A stretch of DNA of 64,000 bases from Phymatolithon calcareum (taxonomy: Eukaryota > Rhodophyta > Florideophyceae > Hapalidiales): assembly GCA_977006965.1 (NCBI GenBank), contig OZ345371.1, positions 2,418,001 through 2,482,000 on the forward strand, in the 5' to 3' direction. Within the stretch, counting starts at the first letter, position 1. Every line of letters begins with the position of its first letter. The translations under genes were made by a program, and so were the position numbers. Of the stretch, positions 11,192 to 21,803 are shown in pieces. The notes under the pieces were generated by a model. It was not told the DNA's origin. It saw only the letters and a list, made by a program, of their open reading frames with translations, and did no database searches.

Positions 11192-11983
11192 CTATATGTC
11201 GCGTTCGCCTTCTTCTTCGCTTTCTTCCACGCTACTACTCACGTCCTCATATCCTTCCAGAATCCCCGTTGGTACTGAGACCGAATTTTTCACTTCGTGA
11301 GCTACTCGCAGCTTATCAGTTTCCACATTCGTCCGTGCTATGGGCCTGTCTTTAACATTCTCGCTGTCCATGGCATCCCCGTCTATCCTCTTCCGCTTCG
11401 AAACAACCTTGATCAGTCCAAGCGTTCCGCGAGGTCTCTTGGTGCGCGCATCCTCCTTTCGCCTCGCGCCAGCGATAGCCTCCAGAGCGCGATCAACATC
11501 AAAGGCGCCTTTGGCAGCAGCGACGCCCCGCTGAATTGCTTCACGCTTCTCCAAAAAAGCGGACACCTCTGCACGCTCCGCAGCTTCGCCGTCTGCTGCG
11601 CGTGCGCGCTCCACAGCTTCAATGCCACCAAGAAATGCGATGTCCTCCTCTACCAAGGCCCTTTCGTCCGTACGCTCCGCATCCCGTTCCGCATCTTTTC
11701 TATTCTTTGCTTCTTGTAGTCGTGCGAACAAATCCTTACCGTCACCAACAGAACCACTCCCGTCACCTTGGGCACGCACAAAGTTGGGGTACTCCACACC
11801 AACGGTTTCCAGCCCAGCAGCGTTCGCGGCAGCTGCACCGAACACTTCCTCGGTGAGTCGCATCGCACGGCCTGGTGCTGCTGTTGTCCCCTTTTCCCGC
11901 GCCATCGATGCCATGTTGATGTCGGAGTTCGCGGAAGTGCTCACTAACGAGTCGACCAGGGAAGGGTATCCAAAGTGGACCAT
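11192..11983 (-). CDS. NIP30 (FAM192A/PSME3IP1-type) domain protein, copy A, intact
   Basis: 263 aa if the first Met is used; MASMAREKG at 11914 is an equally good start. Residues ~80-150 (KDLFARLQEAKNRKDAERD, then AFLGGIEAVERARAADGE, then FLEKREAIQRG) match the order and spacing of the NIP30 N-terminal domain, whose human member reads SLYERLQEQKDRKQQE followed by FLDEVSRQQ. Known members are small nuclear proteins; the human one binds the PA28-gamma proteasome activator. The middle is basic (KRPRG, SKRKRIDG, a possible nuclear signal) and the C-terminus is acidic/Ser-rich. It lies head-to-tail upstream of the cyclophilin gene on the same strand, about 200 bases apart. Recognition rests on a short domain, so the family call is moderate. 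Confidence 0.68.
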   Translation of the reverse strand: MVHFGYPSLVDSLVSTSANSDINMASMAREKGTTAAPGRAMRLTEEVFGAAAANAAGLETVGVEYPNFVRAQGDGSGSVGDGKDLFARLQEAKNRKDAERDAERTDERALVEEDIAFLGGIEAVERARAADGEAAERAEVSAFLEKREAIQRGVAAAKGAFDVDRALEAIAGARRKEDARTKRPRGTLGLIKVVSKRKRIDGDAMDSENVKDRPIARTNVETDKLRVAHEVKNSVSVPTGILEGYEDVSSSVEESEEEGERDI

Positions 11984-12277
11984 CTTGAAGAGGAATTGTC
12001 TGTGCTGTAAGTACTGAAGTATGATAGAGTTTGATCCCCTTCATGATCTGCAATTCTGTGTCATGCTGGGAAACTGCACAGGTCTCTGTCCTTCGAAAAC
12101 ATAGAACGGCAGAAGAGCTAATCTCGACTCCCTTTGGCACAAATTTGGAGCCGCGTAAGTTGCGTGAAGATTTTTGATAATAATTCAGAGCCGTGCCTGA
12201 CGGCATGATTTCAAAAAACGGTCAAACTTGAAAGCATGAAGTACTACAGTGCTTGAGTGAAGGTACCTCCAGTCTCC

Positions 12278-12541
12278 CTAAATAGTGTAAAACTGTAACA
12301 CGTGGCCGGGGACACAAAAAAAGTTCTGTACAACACTAGGACTAGCATAGAAAATATCTTTTGACAAAATACGCACGGCTAACGCTCGGACAAACGCTTT
12401 CAAATCTTCAGTCTGGCTACAACTTCGTTTGTGGTATAACACAAGCGCGGCGATGGATGCATCGGAGCTATTACTCGACTTCATTTCTCCGTACAAAGAG
12501 ATCTCTTGGGAGGAAATGACTACCCTGGTCGAAGGTAACAC
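12278..12541 (-). CDS. Possible small protein, copy A (uncertain)
   Basis: 87-aa minus-strand ORF containing VVISSQEISLYGEMKSSNSS and a helix-like stretch (EDLKAFVRALAVRILSKD). The homologous ORF is also open in the other duplicate (25695-25991), but the duplicates are so alike that this is weak evidence of selection. The S-x-E-x-x-LY pattern faintly recalls the gamma-tubulin-associated MOZART2 family; I would not name it on that basis. It could be an exon of a gene with 12620-12826. Confidence 0.3.
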   Translation of the reverse strand: MLPSTRVVISSQEISLYGEMKSSNSSDASIAALVLYHKRSCSQTEDLKAFVRALAVRILSKDIFYASPSVVQNFFCVPGHVLQFYTI

Positions 12542-12619
12542 TTTGGAAAAGTCACTTTCGAACGTGGTACAAACTATGGACAGCTAAAGTGTTTTGGACG
12601 TATCAATAGCGAATCGACG

Positions 12620-12826
12620 TTAGTGCCCGGGTATTGTGCCGTCAAGAACAATCTTTATACCTGTACCGTGGTATGCTGCAATTGAGAGCTCAAGATGTTT
12701 TGGGACTGCAGGAGGGATATGGTAGCGTTGGCCGAAGTACTCATTCACTTTGAAAGATTGAAGTGGGAAAACGCAGGTAGCAGCAACATTTTCCCCATTT
12801 GTCTCAGAAATTGTGCAACTTCCCAA
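12620..12826 (-). CDS. Possible small protein or exon, copy A (uncertain)
   Basis: 68-aa minus-strand ORF starting MGSCTISETNGENVAAT, also open in copy B (26070-26276). Soluble, no motif recognised. It lies between the NIP30 gene and the SEL1 gene in a stretch (12000-13640) with no larger ORF. The codons look amino-acid-like rather than random, but there is no independent support. Confidence 0.25.
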   Translation of the reverse strand: MGSCTISETNGENVAATCVFPLQSFKVNEYFGQRYHIPPAVPKHLELSIAAYHGTGIKIVLDGTIPGH

Positions 12827-13641
12827 GTTAGATTCGACGTGAAGAAAGTCGCTTCATGACTGCGGATGAGAAGCGCCAGCGTGACTCCAGAGACAAAATG
12901 TTTGATATCATGCTGAAGGAAAGTTTCACAGAATATACGTACAGGTTGACTTCTTCGAAGTATCCTAACTAATCAGTAGAAGTTTCAGGATATTCCCTGG
13001 AGGTAGATCACTTGGGCAGAGTGAAATCGACCGATAGCCCATGCAGTTTCCCGATATGCCACATGGTTGCAGATGTGGTTGGCAAATCATCCCTCGATAT
13101 TGTCAATATACAGTACGACCGATACGGGGTTGGGCGTTTGCTACAAAGGATAACCAGACATATGAAGCTGGGAGACGGTGAGTCATCCAGACCGAGCATT
13201 ATAGCAGTTGTGCCATCTCACTGGCAATCTGAAATTGCAGTGTATGTCTCTTGTTGTCGACCAAGACAGTGGCTTGCAATGTGAGGTCGGTCAATGGCGA
13301 AACAAGAAGGATAAGAAAGACATTGACAGCACAAGACTTAGGGAAGATCCTATAGAGCGACCACGTCTGGTGGCCACCCGCAAGCGTCTGCTCGTAATAA
13401 CGGACAGATCACTTTATTGGTGCTATGTGAGGGGGCAGCAGCTAGTGGCGTAAAACGCTCCCTGAATACAGGGCTGTATCCTCGAACGCCACTGACTATG
13501 TTCCAGCACTCAAGGATGTGATAACACAGTTGGTCAGATACGTCCCGCTGATGAGAATCGCCAACGTAGTACTGTATATGCCTGTCTCAAATAAATTGCT
13601 ACCAACCTGATCCCCTTTCGTCGCATATACACTGCACCCGG

Positions 13642-13672
13642 ATGATAATCATCCGGGTACAGCTGTATCAAA
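13642..13672. promoter_or_regulatory. 31-nt near-perfect palindrome upstream of SEL1 gene A
   Basis: Arms CCCGGATGAT / ATCATCCGGG around a single central A, extended outward with one mismatch to 15-base arms. It lies ~230 bases before the SEL1 start codon. The copy at 27082-27112 is perfect. It could be a dyad for a dimeric regulator or an RNA hairpin; the function is not known. Confidence 0.5.
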
Positions 13673-13903
13673 AACATTTTCAAATAAAGTAGATTTTAAA
13701 GTGAGGAACCGGGGAAGGTTTTCCTCTAAGACGTGTCCGTCTCTCCAGCACTCGACCTGATAAGATCTACTGACCTCTGACCACAACTACACTTTGGTAC
13801 TCTTCAACGAGCTCCAAAACAACAGTGTTTCATCTAGTACCATTTTCCGCCGTGCGACCGACGACCTCCGTTCTTCTAGCATTGTGGTTCGCAAAAATTC
13901 AAA

Positions 13904-16900
13904 ATGTCTTGTGAACAACCGTGCAATCCGTGGATCGTCTACACCGTCTACGCCGCCGCTTTCATCCCGCTCGCATTCATTTACGGCATGGACTTCATCA
14001 CTGACAGGTGGAGGCCGATTCGTAAGACCTGGCAGAACGGCATGACTCAGTTGTGCATCTCACTGCCCTGCCTTGCGTATGTCATGTACTACATTGTTCT
14101 CCAAATCGGCGGTGGGGACCACAAGGAGGCAGCTTCCGCTATCACAGTGGCAGTATTCAACGCGTATCACGTTGTTCGAACGGTTTGGGGTCTGTTGCAG
14201 CTTTCTGAGTTCCGAAACTGGAACGTGCATGCCTTAACCTGTCTTATCAATCTTCGGTACGAGGCATCGTATCACCCGCCGTCCAGTTTGTCTTTGTTCA
14301 CCACCAATTTGTCGTCAAAAGTTCGTGACTTCTGCTTTTTCTGGAGAAACGAAAGCAGTGCTTTTGATGAGGAGCTGGAAACATCCGACATGTCTCTGGA
14401 CATATCCGGCAGTTCGCCGGAAACATCCGACATGTCGCTGGAAGATGTTGAGAGAACAGTGGACAATGAAATGTTTGTCAACAGCTCACTCATTGACAAT
14501 GAGATCGCTGGTCATGACCTCCCAATGTGCCTCGTTTTGCATTCCCGCGTTGAGTACAGTGACCAGGAACGACACGGTCGCTTCGCACGATTTGTTGCGT
14601 CGCATTTGAGATCTACGCTACCGGAAGAATGTGCCGTCCGTTGGTTAGTGTCATTCCTCGCAAAGTTTGGAAGTCGATGGCTTGCTGATACCAAATATTT
14701 GTCTGACGCCACATGTGATGGCTTCCGCAGCAAAATGAGGTGGAGAAAATCTCGAGATCTTGCAGTTGTGGCAATGATGCACACAACGAACGGGGTGGTG
14801 ACTGAGACCGGATCAACAGAAAATTTTGCTTCTCTGTTTTCTCCGTTTCACGAGTTTTGCACTGCCCCGAACAGCCGCGTTGACTCCCAAGTTGACGTCA
14901 GTGAAATACGCTCGCTTCCTTTTCAAATGAATGGGTACGACGGCAACGTGTTTGACTTTGACGGTCAAGCAGCAACAATAAAAGACGCTGTAAGAGATGA
15001 CTGGCATAAAGCGTCTCTGAACAAGTTGGATGATGAGGAGAGAACGGCGGTCGAGAACATGTCTGCTGCGCAGCTAGCTTGTTTCGCCAAGCTTATGCAT
15101 CAGGACCAAATGTTCTGCAAGATTCCTGACCTGAGTCTTCCGTATGTGGAGTATGACGAAGACTTGCTGCTCCGCACCTTCGTTTACCAGTTAGGCGGAG
15201 ATCATGAGCAAAATATTGATGAAATCCTCAAGAGACTTCCCTTCCACCTGCCCAGCCGTCAACGTCGGGTCTGGTCGCTGAATGATGGAGTGTTTCAAGA
15301 GAGCATTCATATGGATAACTACGTTTCTCTGGAGAGTGGTGACAGTAGTGATTCTTCTTTTGTGACCTTACAACTCACGAGTGAAGAAGATGGACAGCGT
15401 TCCGCTTTTCAGCAGCAGGTCAACCTCGAAACCGCCCGACTTCAGGCAAATAACACGACTCGTGGCGGAATGAAAACAAGTCGCTTCATCGGGTGTGTCG
15501 TTGAATTTGTGCGGAGTGCGCTTGCAGAATGGGTCGAAGAGTCCGACAACGATAGCACCGGCTGGTCGTCACGTATTTCTACTATGGGATTGAGCTTTCC
15601 GTGCAGTGCTCAGCTGTGCTCCACTTTTCACGAAATCAAGAAAAATAATACCCGTGCTCATAGGTGGAATATGAGACTGGTTTGGGAAATGCAATCATTC
15701 TTGGGGTGGAAAGTTGGAAAAGAGGTGGAAGAGATTGAAGGGAATGACACAGACCTGCGAAGGTCAGAAGCACTCGTGATGCTGTTTATTCTTGGTTTTC
15801 CATCAGTACGAATCGAACATTGCGGAGAGTGTGAAAGTACAGCCACGGAGAGCAATGACACTGTGATCACTCTCGAGAGTGATGGGGTACAGAAATTTAC
15901 AGTGGCACCGATTGGCGGTCCTCAAAAAATTGTGATTACAGTTGAAGTGAACGTTGAGGCCAGATGGGTCTCTTTGCGCATGGAATTGGAAGGTGTTGTA
16001 TTTGACTGGCAAGGTTGGAAAGACACATTCATGGGCAGCATGTGTGCACAGAAAAGATGGAGACTAAGTCGCGGGATCTCGAAGCATGAAACACTGCGCG
16101 AAGAAGGGAATCAATCTCAACTTTCCGAATCTATTCAGAGGATTGAAGAACCGGGATATGCAGAATATAATTTTTGGGCTGGTTGGCCCCCATTCATGCC
16201 GGAGATTGCCCAATATGAGTTCAAGGACGAAGGATTTATAATTATTCCTTATATTGAGGGTTTGAATTCTGCACTGGATGCCCACTATCATAGTCAGTCG
16301 AGAGAAGAGGTCGGACCTGTGTACGAGGATGGAAGGGTCGCGCTTGAAGGTGGTCGCAAGAACGAGGCGATGATTGTTTTTGGGCGTTGCATAGCAGAAC
16401 AAGGAGACAGACGCGCTTTGCAAGATTTCGCCGATATTCTTCTGAAACAGAATCCTGTGAACAGTGATGATACAGACGGATTGTGGTTGGACATGCACTC
16501 ATGGTACGAGATATTGATTAATCGAAGACCAAGAGAGTTGGCCCATGACGTTTCCAATGAAATCGATCTTCAGCTACTGGCAGACGAGTGTGGACGTTTC
16601 TCGGAACCCATGAAAGACGATCCGAGTTTTGAGAGGCTGAAAGCCTTTTCGTTGTTTCATGTGAACGGGCCAGAGAATGCTGTGTCGGAGGCAGCCGTTT
16701 GTACAATGGAATCTATTCTTGTGAACGATAAGGGATATTTCGAACCTTTTATTGCACTCCATCTCCCTATCGCGTATCAAAGTCTATACGTGGAGTCGCG
16801 TGACTTGTTACAAAGGCAGCTCGCAGTACATGCTATTGTGCGAGCGGGCATTGATGCTCCAGATGACTTTGGTGCTCCACTCGGGATGTTACTCGAAAAA

Positions 16901-17734
16901 GGATTTTACACTTCTCGGAACAAGAAGCATATCTCCAAGTTGATCTCGTCCTGTTCGGAACATTTTTATTTTGGTGATGGGAAACGGTTGCAAGAACTAT
17001 TTGAAAGGCTGTTCCTCATGCCTGAAACTCCAGACGGACACATAGATGGAAGTCGGCTCTCATTCGGAATGGGCAATCATCCAAAAGACGCTATCAGAGT
17101 TTACGAGAAGATACTGCATAAGAAGAAAGATGAGGAGGAAGATGAGGAACGAGCATTTGCGTCCGCATCTAATCGTCTGGGATTGATATATCACCGGGGA
17201 GGACCAGATGTTCCGATCAACATTTCGGATGCGAAAAACAGCTACTCGAATGCAATCGAGCGTGGGTCCACAGAAGCTCTTTGTAACATGGGTGTTCTAC
17301 TAAATGGAAACCAGGCCGAGGGCGATAACATTTCGTCACTGGAAGAGGCTGTCGCGACCGGGAACAGTACAGCAATGAACAACCTGGGAGTGGCGTACGA
17401 TCTCGGAAACGGAGTCGAGCGGAATGCTGTGGAAGCCAAGAAGCTTTACGAGCAAGCCATTGAAAATGACCTACATCCGATTGCTATTTTTAATCTCGCC
17501 CTCATGTACAAGTTTGGCGAGTCTGAGGTTCGAAGCGAAGAGAAAAGTGCCGAGCTGATGGACCGATTTTACAGTCCAGACATCGACACTTCAGGGATGT
17601 TCGTTTTGATGCAGGAAATTTCGAAGTTCTCAAATGCGGGGACCATGGAAGCACGAAACACTGATAGTTGGAAGGTGAAGGTGGAAGAAATCGACGACTG
17701 TTTGGCATATGTGAAAGTGAAAGACGGAGAGTGA
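13904..17734 (+). CDS. Large SEL1-repeat membrane protein, copy A
   Basis: Single open frame of 1276 aa. The start context TTCAAAATGTCT and conservation of this Met in copy B support 13904. The N-terminus holds three hydrophobic stretches at roughly residues 10-30 (YAAAFIPLAFIYG), 47-66 (LCISLPCLAYVMYYIVLQ) and 76-100, so it is probably membrane-anchored. The long middle is acidic and not recognised. Residues ~1087-1225 contain SEL1/TPR-like repeats (ASNRLGLIYHRGG, EALCNMGVLLNG, AMNNLGVAYDLGNG, AIFNLALMYKFG). SEL1 repeats usually scaffold protein complexes, often at ER membranes. It is one of a tandem pair with 27360-31094; copy A has extra Ser/Thr-rich segments near 14270-14440. The biological role is unknown. 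Confidence 0.88.
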   Translation: MSCEQPCNPWIVYTVYAAAFIPLAFIYGMDFITDRWRPIRKTWQNGMTQLCISLPCLAYVMYYIVLQIGGGDHKEAASAITVAVFNAYHVVRTVWGLLQLSEFRNWNVHALTCLINLRYEASYHPPSSLSLFTTNLSSKVRDFCFFWRNESSAFDEELETSDMSLDISGSSPETSDMSLEDVERTVDNEMFVNSSLIDNEIAGHDLPMCLVLHSRVEYSDQERHGRFARFVASHLRSTLPEECAVRWLVSFLAKFGSRWLADTKYLSDATCDGFRSKMRWRKSRDLAVVAMMHTTNGVVTETGSTENFASLFSPFHEFCTAPNSRVDSQVDVSEIRSLPFQMNGYDGNVFDFDGQAATIKDAVRDDWHKASLNKLDDEERTAVENMSAAQLACFAKLMHQDQMFCKIPDLSLPYVEYDEDLLLRTFVYQLGGDHEQNIDEILKRLPFHLPSRQRRVWSLNDGVFQESIHMDNYVSLESGDSSDSSFVTLQLTSEEDGQRSAFQQQVNLETARLQANNTTRGGMKTSRFIGCVVEFVRSALAEWVEESDNDSTGWSSRISTMGLSFPCSAQLCSTFHEIKKNNTRAHRWNMRLVWEMQSFLGWKVGKEVEEIEGNDTDLRRSEALVMLFILGFPSVRIEHCGECESTATESNDTVITLESDGVQKFTVAPIGGPQKIVITVEVNVEARWVSLRMELEGVVFDWQGWKDTFMGSMCAQKRWRLSRGISKHETLREEGNQSQLSESIQRIEEPGYAEYNFWAGWPPFMPEIAQYEFKDEGFIIIPYIEGLNSALDAHYHSQSREEVGPVYEDGRVALEGGRKNEAMIVFGRCIAEQGDRRALQDFADILLKQNPVNSDDTDGLWLDMHSWYEILINRRPRELAHDVSNEIDLQLLADECGRFSEPMKDDPSFERLKAFSLFHVNGPENAVSEAAVCTMESILVNDKGYFEPFIALHLPIAYQSLYVESRDLLQRQLAVHAIVRAGIDAPDDFGAPLGMLLEKGFYTSRNKKHISKLISSCSEHFYFGDGKRLQELFERLFLMPETPDGHIDGSRLSFGMGNHPKDAIRVYEKILHKKKDEEEDEERAFASASNRLGLIYHRGGPDVPINISDAKNSYSNAIERGSTEALCNMGVLLNGNQAEGDNISSLEEAVATGNSTAMNNLGVAYDLGNGVERNAVEAKKLYEQAIENDLHPIAIFNLALMYKFGESEVRSEEKSAELMDRFYSPDIDTSGMFVLMQEISKFSNAGTMEARNTDSWKVKVEEIDDCLAYVKVKDGE

Positions 17735-17813
17735 AATATGAAGATGACCTTCGGACACGGAGAACTACTGTACTAGAACGAAATTTGAAATTGTGTATCT
17801 ATACATTGGAGAA

Positions 17814-17819
17814 AATAAA
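17814..17819 (+). terminator. Polyadenylation signal, SEL1 gene A
   Basis: AATAAA 80 bases after the stop codon, conserved in copy B at 31169-31174. Confidence 0.5.
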
Positions 17820-18027
17820 ACTTGATTGGTGAATTCATCACATTTGTCTTCGAGATTGTTGTCAAACGGGGAGGAGTTGAACAGGGCGAAGAGAAAATCT
17901 TGGATTTAGTAAATGTGAGCACATGCTCTTCGGGACTAAACTGTCGTGGTCTGGTGAGCAAACAAGATATACGCGTTGCCCTGCATTTGGTTCATTTAAC
18001 TTGTAATTTTTGGCTCTGCTGATTTTA

Positions 18028-19803
18028 AATTCACGCACCCTCGCCCTCCTCTGGGCGCAGCGTCTCGACGCCTCCGCGCGCATCCTCTGCGATCGCGTCC
18101 GCCTCGCCCGTCCTCGCAAAATCCTTCGCCTCCCGCACCTCCTCCCCGCTCCTCTCCAACGCGTCCTCGCACGTACAGCACGCCGCACTCGCCCTCGCCT
18201 ACGCCGTGCAGTCCCCCAGGCGCGCCTTGCATCTCGTCGACCTTCTCGAGCTTGCCGCCCTCTGCTCCGCCCTGGCAATGCCGCGCGCGGTCGCGCACAT
18301 CGACCGCGCACTCGCCGCGTCCGTCGGTCGGATACGGCGCTCGCGGCGCTGTGCGCTGCGGCACCGCTGCAACTGCGACGCGCGACGGATGCGTGTCGCG
18401 CGTTCGTGAAGCGCCGATTGGGCGAGGTTGCTGACGGGGTGTAATGGAAGCGGCTTTCCGTTGAGCGTGTGGCGTAGGTGCTGCGCGTGCAGGATCTCAT
18501 GCCGAGGAATGAGGAGGGGGTGTTTCGCGCTTTGGAGAAGTGGCTGGCGGTTGATTTGGAGGGAAGAAGGATGGAGGTTGGGGCGGCGTTGAGATTGATG
18601 AGGTTTCCGACTATGAGTGATAGGGCGGTTGTGCGTGTGTTGAGGTCGGCGTATTTTGTGGGGTTTGATGAATTTTATCAGTTGTTGTTGGAGGCTTTTA
18701 TTCGAAGGGCTGAGGTGAGACTTGTGCATGCGCCGAGGATAGGACGCGGGGAGGCTGTTAGGGGGAAGGGGATGGTGTGGAGGAAGGCGGCGGTTACGGA
18801 TTTTGGATTGGGGGAATTGGCGGAGGGGGAGGTGATGAATGTAAGGAATCAACGGGCGGTGCTTCTTGAGGGATTGTTTCCGCTAAGATGGTAGAAGAAT
18901 TTGAAGTTTCGGACGCACAATGCTTCGGCTATGCTGTTTACGACTGTTGTGCCCAACTGGTTGATGTGTAGAAAGAGGGTGCGGTCGGAGTCAAGGTCGT
19001 TTACTAATCATTGCTGGTTGCTGTGGGTTGACCCTTTTGCGGCGGTGGCTGCCGCGGCGGGTGAGACTGAGGAGGGAGCGTCGCAGCAGTTCCCTCGTCC
19101 TTCTTTGGCAGGGTCAAGTTCCACCGATGCGGCGGAGGTTGGTGCGGATTATATTTCGTTGTTTTTTGTGTTGAGAATCGGAAGAGGAACGGGCGTCGCC
19201 TGTGTCCATGCGTGTCGAATGTGCGCTGTTTGTTGCCTTGGCGGAGGAGCAGTATGGGATGGAGAGGAAGGTATGCACGGGAAGGACGTTCTCGGCGGAT
19301 GGACAGGCAATGGGATTTCGACGACATACACGTCGTTCACGGATTTTGGAACGTTGTGTTTATAACGCGGAAAGAGATGAGATTGTTATCGGCGCTCATG
19401 TGGTCATACCCGGTGCAGAGGGCAGTGGGGTTGAACGACCGGATGTGGAGGGGTTGGAACTGTCGAAGATTGCAACGGATTCAAGTAAGCGGTCGTCGCA
19501 GAGTACGGAACGATCGCCATTGTCACTGCCGAGACCGGGGTCCATTGAGTGCCAGAGATACGTTGCGCGAAGAGATACGTTGCGCGAAGAGATACGTTGC
19601 GCGATTTGCCGCTGAGCATTGTGCTGAACCCTGTGTTGCAGACGGCGGCCGGACGCGCTTTTCTCAGTCTGGAAGCAGAAATGCTGAGGGCGAATGAGAA
19701 AGAGGCGAGGAGAAACTTGGGAGTGCAAAAACCGGATGAAGCTTTCCTGCGTGAATCTAACGCGGTGAGTGTGAAGGCGGTGGAGGGACAGGCGGGGAAA
19801 TGA
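18028..19803 (+). pseudogene. BTB-BACK protein pseudogene (POB1/LRB-like), copy A
   Basis: Protein-like pieces in successive frames follow the order of plant-type BTB-BACK proteins. 18028-18330 encodes a BTB C-terminal half (ASASPVLAKSFAS, then LHLVDLLELAALCSALAMP). After a frame change, 18330-18780 encodes a BACK domain (ACRAFVKRRLGEVADG, then NEEGVFRALEKWLAVDLEGR and LRLMRFPTMSD) interrupted by TAA at 18442. 19200-19430 resembles the C-terminal domain of POB1/LRB proteins (VECALFVALAEEQYG, TFSADGQAMGFR). Copy A has one further stop (TAG at 18475, where copy B has GAG). Intact relatives are substrate adaptors of CUL3 ubiquitin ligases. Arg-rich antisense ORFs here are GC shadows. Confidence 0.65.
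19555..19604 (+). repeat. 17-bp unit in three tandem copies
   Basis: GAGATACGTTGCGCGAA is repeated 2.9 times; copy B has a single unit at the same place (near 32910). It is a recent local expansion and is not a multiple of three. Confidence 0.85.
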
Positions 19804-19982
19804 GGGAGGATGATGTGCGGTGGACGGTGATTGCAATCGGCAGATATACTTTTGTATAGTAGTTTACGTTGATTTCGGCATTTTGTTGTGTTTCGTTAAA
19901 CAACTAGCTGACTTTTATATATTTTAGGGAGTGCAGAGGCACGGCACTTTTTATCTGTTAATATTTGTGCGCGATGCATTTT

Positions 19983-20848
19983 GCCAGACTTGTCAGCACA
20001 TGATAGACTAAGGTTAATCCAAATTTTTGAAAATAGAAGCACCACATCCGTTGTTTCTGTTATCGTCGCCTCTCATGGTTTCGTTTTTGTCGGCGAATGA
20101 GCCTGCCTTCGCTGTACCATAGTTTTGCGCATCGACATGCGGGCACAGCTCTTCGCTACTGTATCCTCCCCAACAGAGTGATCTCCTTTGTATTCTGCGG
20201 TGGCGGGATTATGTCCAAGTATTCGCGATGTGACGTTGCACGTCGTGAGGTTTTCAGGGTCAGTAGGAGGTTATGTACCGGTTGGCGGAATCGCTCGGTT
20301 GATCAGCAGTATTCTTAGACATTGAGCTTCTTCGCATTCAGGCGCGGAGTACTTACAAGATGGTTTTGGACTGACGGCCGGTTGTGTCGTTAGCATAGGT
20401 CATCATCCATTGCTTGGAGACAAACCTTAGCACCCATCGCAAACGGCGGAAGGATCGTAACCATGGAAATTGGGGTACTGCGGACTTAAATTTGATGCGA
20501 ATGCCCGGAGGGCACAATCAACCTTATTGCATCGGCCTTTATCCTTAACTTGGTGGTGAGCGAGAAGGAATGCAATAAATGGGCGGACTGCCCGCTGCAC
20601 TAGAAGCTCAGGAAGGAATCGTCTAATAGTGGCGTTCAGATGCGATACATGGGGTCTAGATTTTTACCTTCACATGCAAGTCCATATCACTGCACACTCA
20701 TCTCTCGCACGTAAAACTGCTCTCAACTTTTTATCAGTATACAAGCTGTAGGCTCACCGCTCATACCGCAAACTGGAACCGGAGGCAAACTTGCCGTCGC
20801 CCGTGCTTACGCATAGAGTCGCGCGGGATTTACAAAGCTTTTGCACCT
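19983..20848. other. Non-coding spacer
   Basis: About 870 bases at the right edge of duplication copy A. Only one short ORF (20097-20318), without recognisable features. No gene seen. Confidence 0.6.
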
Positions 20849-21778
20849 TTAAATGTTACTCGCTGCAGTAGGCTTTGACGAACTTTTCCGTCTCGATTTA
20901 TCGTCCTTTCTCGACGCCTTTTTTGCACTGTTCTTAACGCCAGAACCGGCTGCTGCACCGCTTTTCGAAGTTCCGCCTTTCCCCTTCGAGCTCCAGTTAG
21001 CGTGTTTTGATGACCCGCCCTTATCGCCACGCCTGCCTGAGTCTTTCGTTTTGGAGACAGGACCAGACGGCGGCATTCCTGATGATCCGCCGTGATGTCC
21101 ATAGTCATGCGAAGAGCTCTTAGTCATGTAAAGCTCTTTGTCCAACTTGTTCTTTGCTTCAAGCAGAGCCATGAACTTGAGGTGCTCCATTTCGCAAATG
21201 CGCTGACATTCCGCCGCCTCACCTGCACCATCGCGCACAAGGCTGCGCAGGCGTTTTAATTCGGCCAAGCGTCGAGGGTTTGGAGGTGATGATTCAACCT
21301 CGGCAGTGGGACGCGACGAACGTGCTTGTTCTGCATCCCTATCAACAACCATGCGGTCATCGTCCGACGTGATGCTTTCACCAATAGTCCCATTGCTGTC
21401 CGCTGTATTACCAGAGTCGACTTTTCGCGCCCTTGGCTTCTTGCTGCTGGACGCACCACCTGTGGTATCAGCAGGCGTCGGAAGCTCCACTTTGGGTGCG
21501 TCATTGTCCTTCGCTGTTTGGATAAGTTTTGAATACAACCGTTTAGTGCGCTCTATACGCTTCCGGCCATCACGCTCTTGAGCATTAACATACTTGATCC
21601 CCTTCTGCAGCTTGAACTTATTTTCCGCTTCACGCTGGCTTTCACGTTCCAGCTCTTTGACATTCATCGTGGCGAATGCAGCATCTACGTCCGCTTTGCG
21701 CCTCGCTTCCATTTCCGATTCCAGTTTGTTCAACGCCTCATCAAACTCCCTCTTCACTCCGCGTTTCTTCTTCTCCAT
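20849..21778 (-). CDS. Coiled-coil, Ser/Lys-rich nuclear-type protein, unrecognised
   Basis: 309 aa from the Met at 21778 (MEKKKRGVKREFDEALNK); the frame is open upstream to 22099 but overlaps the transporter gene, and a second possible start lies at 21829. Residues 1-95 are strongly charged and predicted helical/coiled-coil. A linker with KKPRARKV follows, then a second short helix (LRSLVRDGAGEAAECQRICE...LEAKNKLDKELY), and the tail is Gly/Ser/Lys-rich, typical of disordered nuclear proteins. No family was recognised. Its 5' end lies against the 3' end of the truncated transporter on the same strand. Confidence 0.6.
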   Translation of the reverse strand: MEKKKRGVKREFDEALNKLESEMEARRKADVDAAFATMNVKELERESQREAENKFKLQKGIKYVNAQERDGRKRIERTKRLYSKLIQTAKDNDAPKVELPTPADTTGGASSSKKPRARKVDSGNTADSNGTIGESITSDDDRMVVDRDAEQARSSRPTAEVESSPPNPRRLAELKRLRSLVRDGAGEAAECQRICEMEHLKFMALLEAKNKLDKELYMTKSSSHDYGHHGGSSGMPPSGPVSKTKDSGRRGDKGGSSKHANWSSKGKGGTSKSGAAAGSGVKNSAKKASRKDDKSRRKSSSKPTAASNI

Positions 21779-21803
21779 ATTTGTTCGTCGTTTCTCAATA
21801 TGC

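Larger units (their letters stand above)
3786..19982 (+). repeat. Segmental duplication copy A (direct, ~10.4 kb without the inserted Ty3/gypsy element)
   Basis: Sequence from 3786 to 19982, after removing the retrotransposon at 5011-10776 and one copy of its 5-bp target duplication, aligns collinearly and in the same orientation with 23019-33271. Side by side, substitutions are scattered and many stretches of over 100 bases are identical (for example in the middle of the SEL1 gene). The left limit in copy A coincides with the LINE A junction, so the duplication may originally have extended further left. The right limit is where the sequences part company, after a shared GCAGAGGCAC segment near 19935 and 33223. 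Confidence 0.93.

Noticed and set aside
11763-12206. 147-codon minus-strand ORF overlapping the NIP30-domain gene
   Set aside because: Different frame of the same strand, no domain; the 11192-11983 frame fits the family.
12278-12541. Possible MOZART2-like protein
   Set aside because: Only a few matching positions, and the counterpart in copy B drifts out of frame; not enough to name.
15658-16943. Several antisense ORFs of 60-144 codons inside the SEL1 gene
   Set aside because: Shadows of the long plus-strand frame, repeated in copy B for the same reason.
17862-18852. Arg-rich and Pro/His-rich minus-strand ORFs over the BTB-BACK region
   Set aside because: GC-rich antisense shadows; the plus-strand frames show BTB and BACK motifs.
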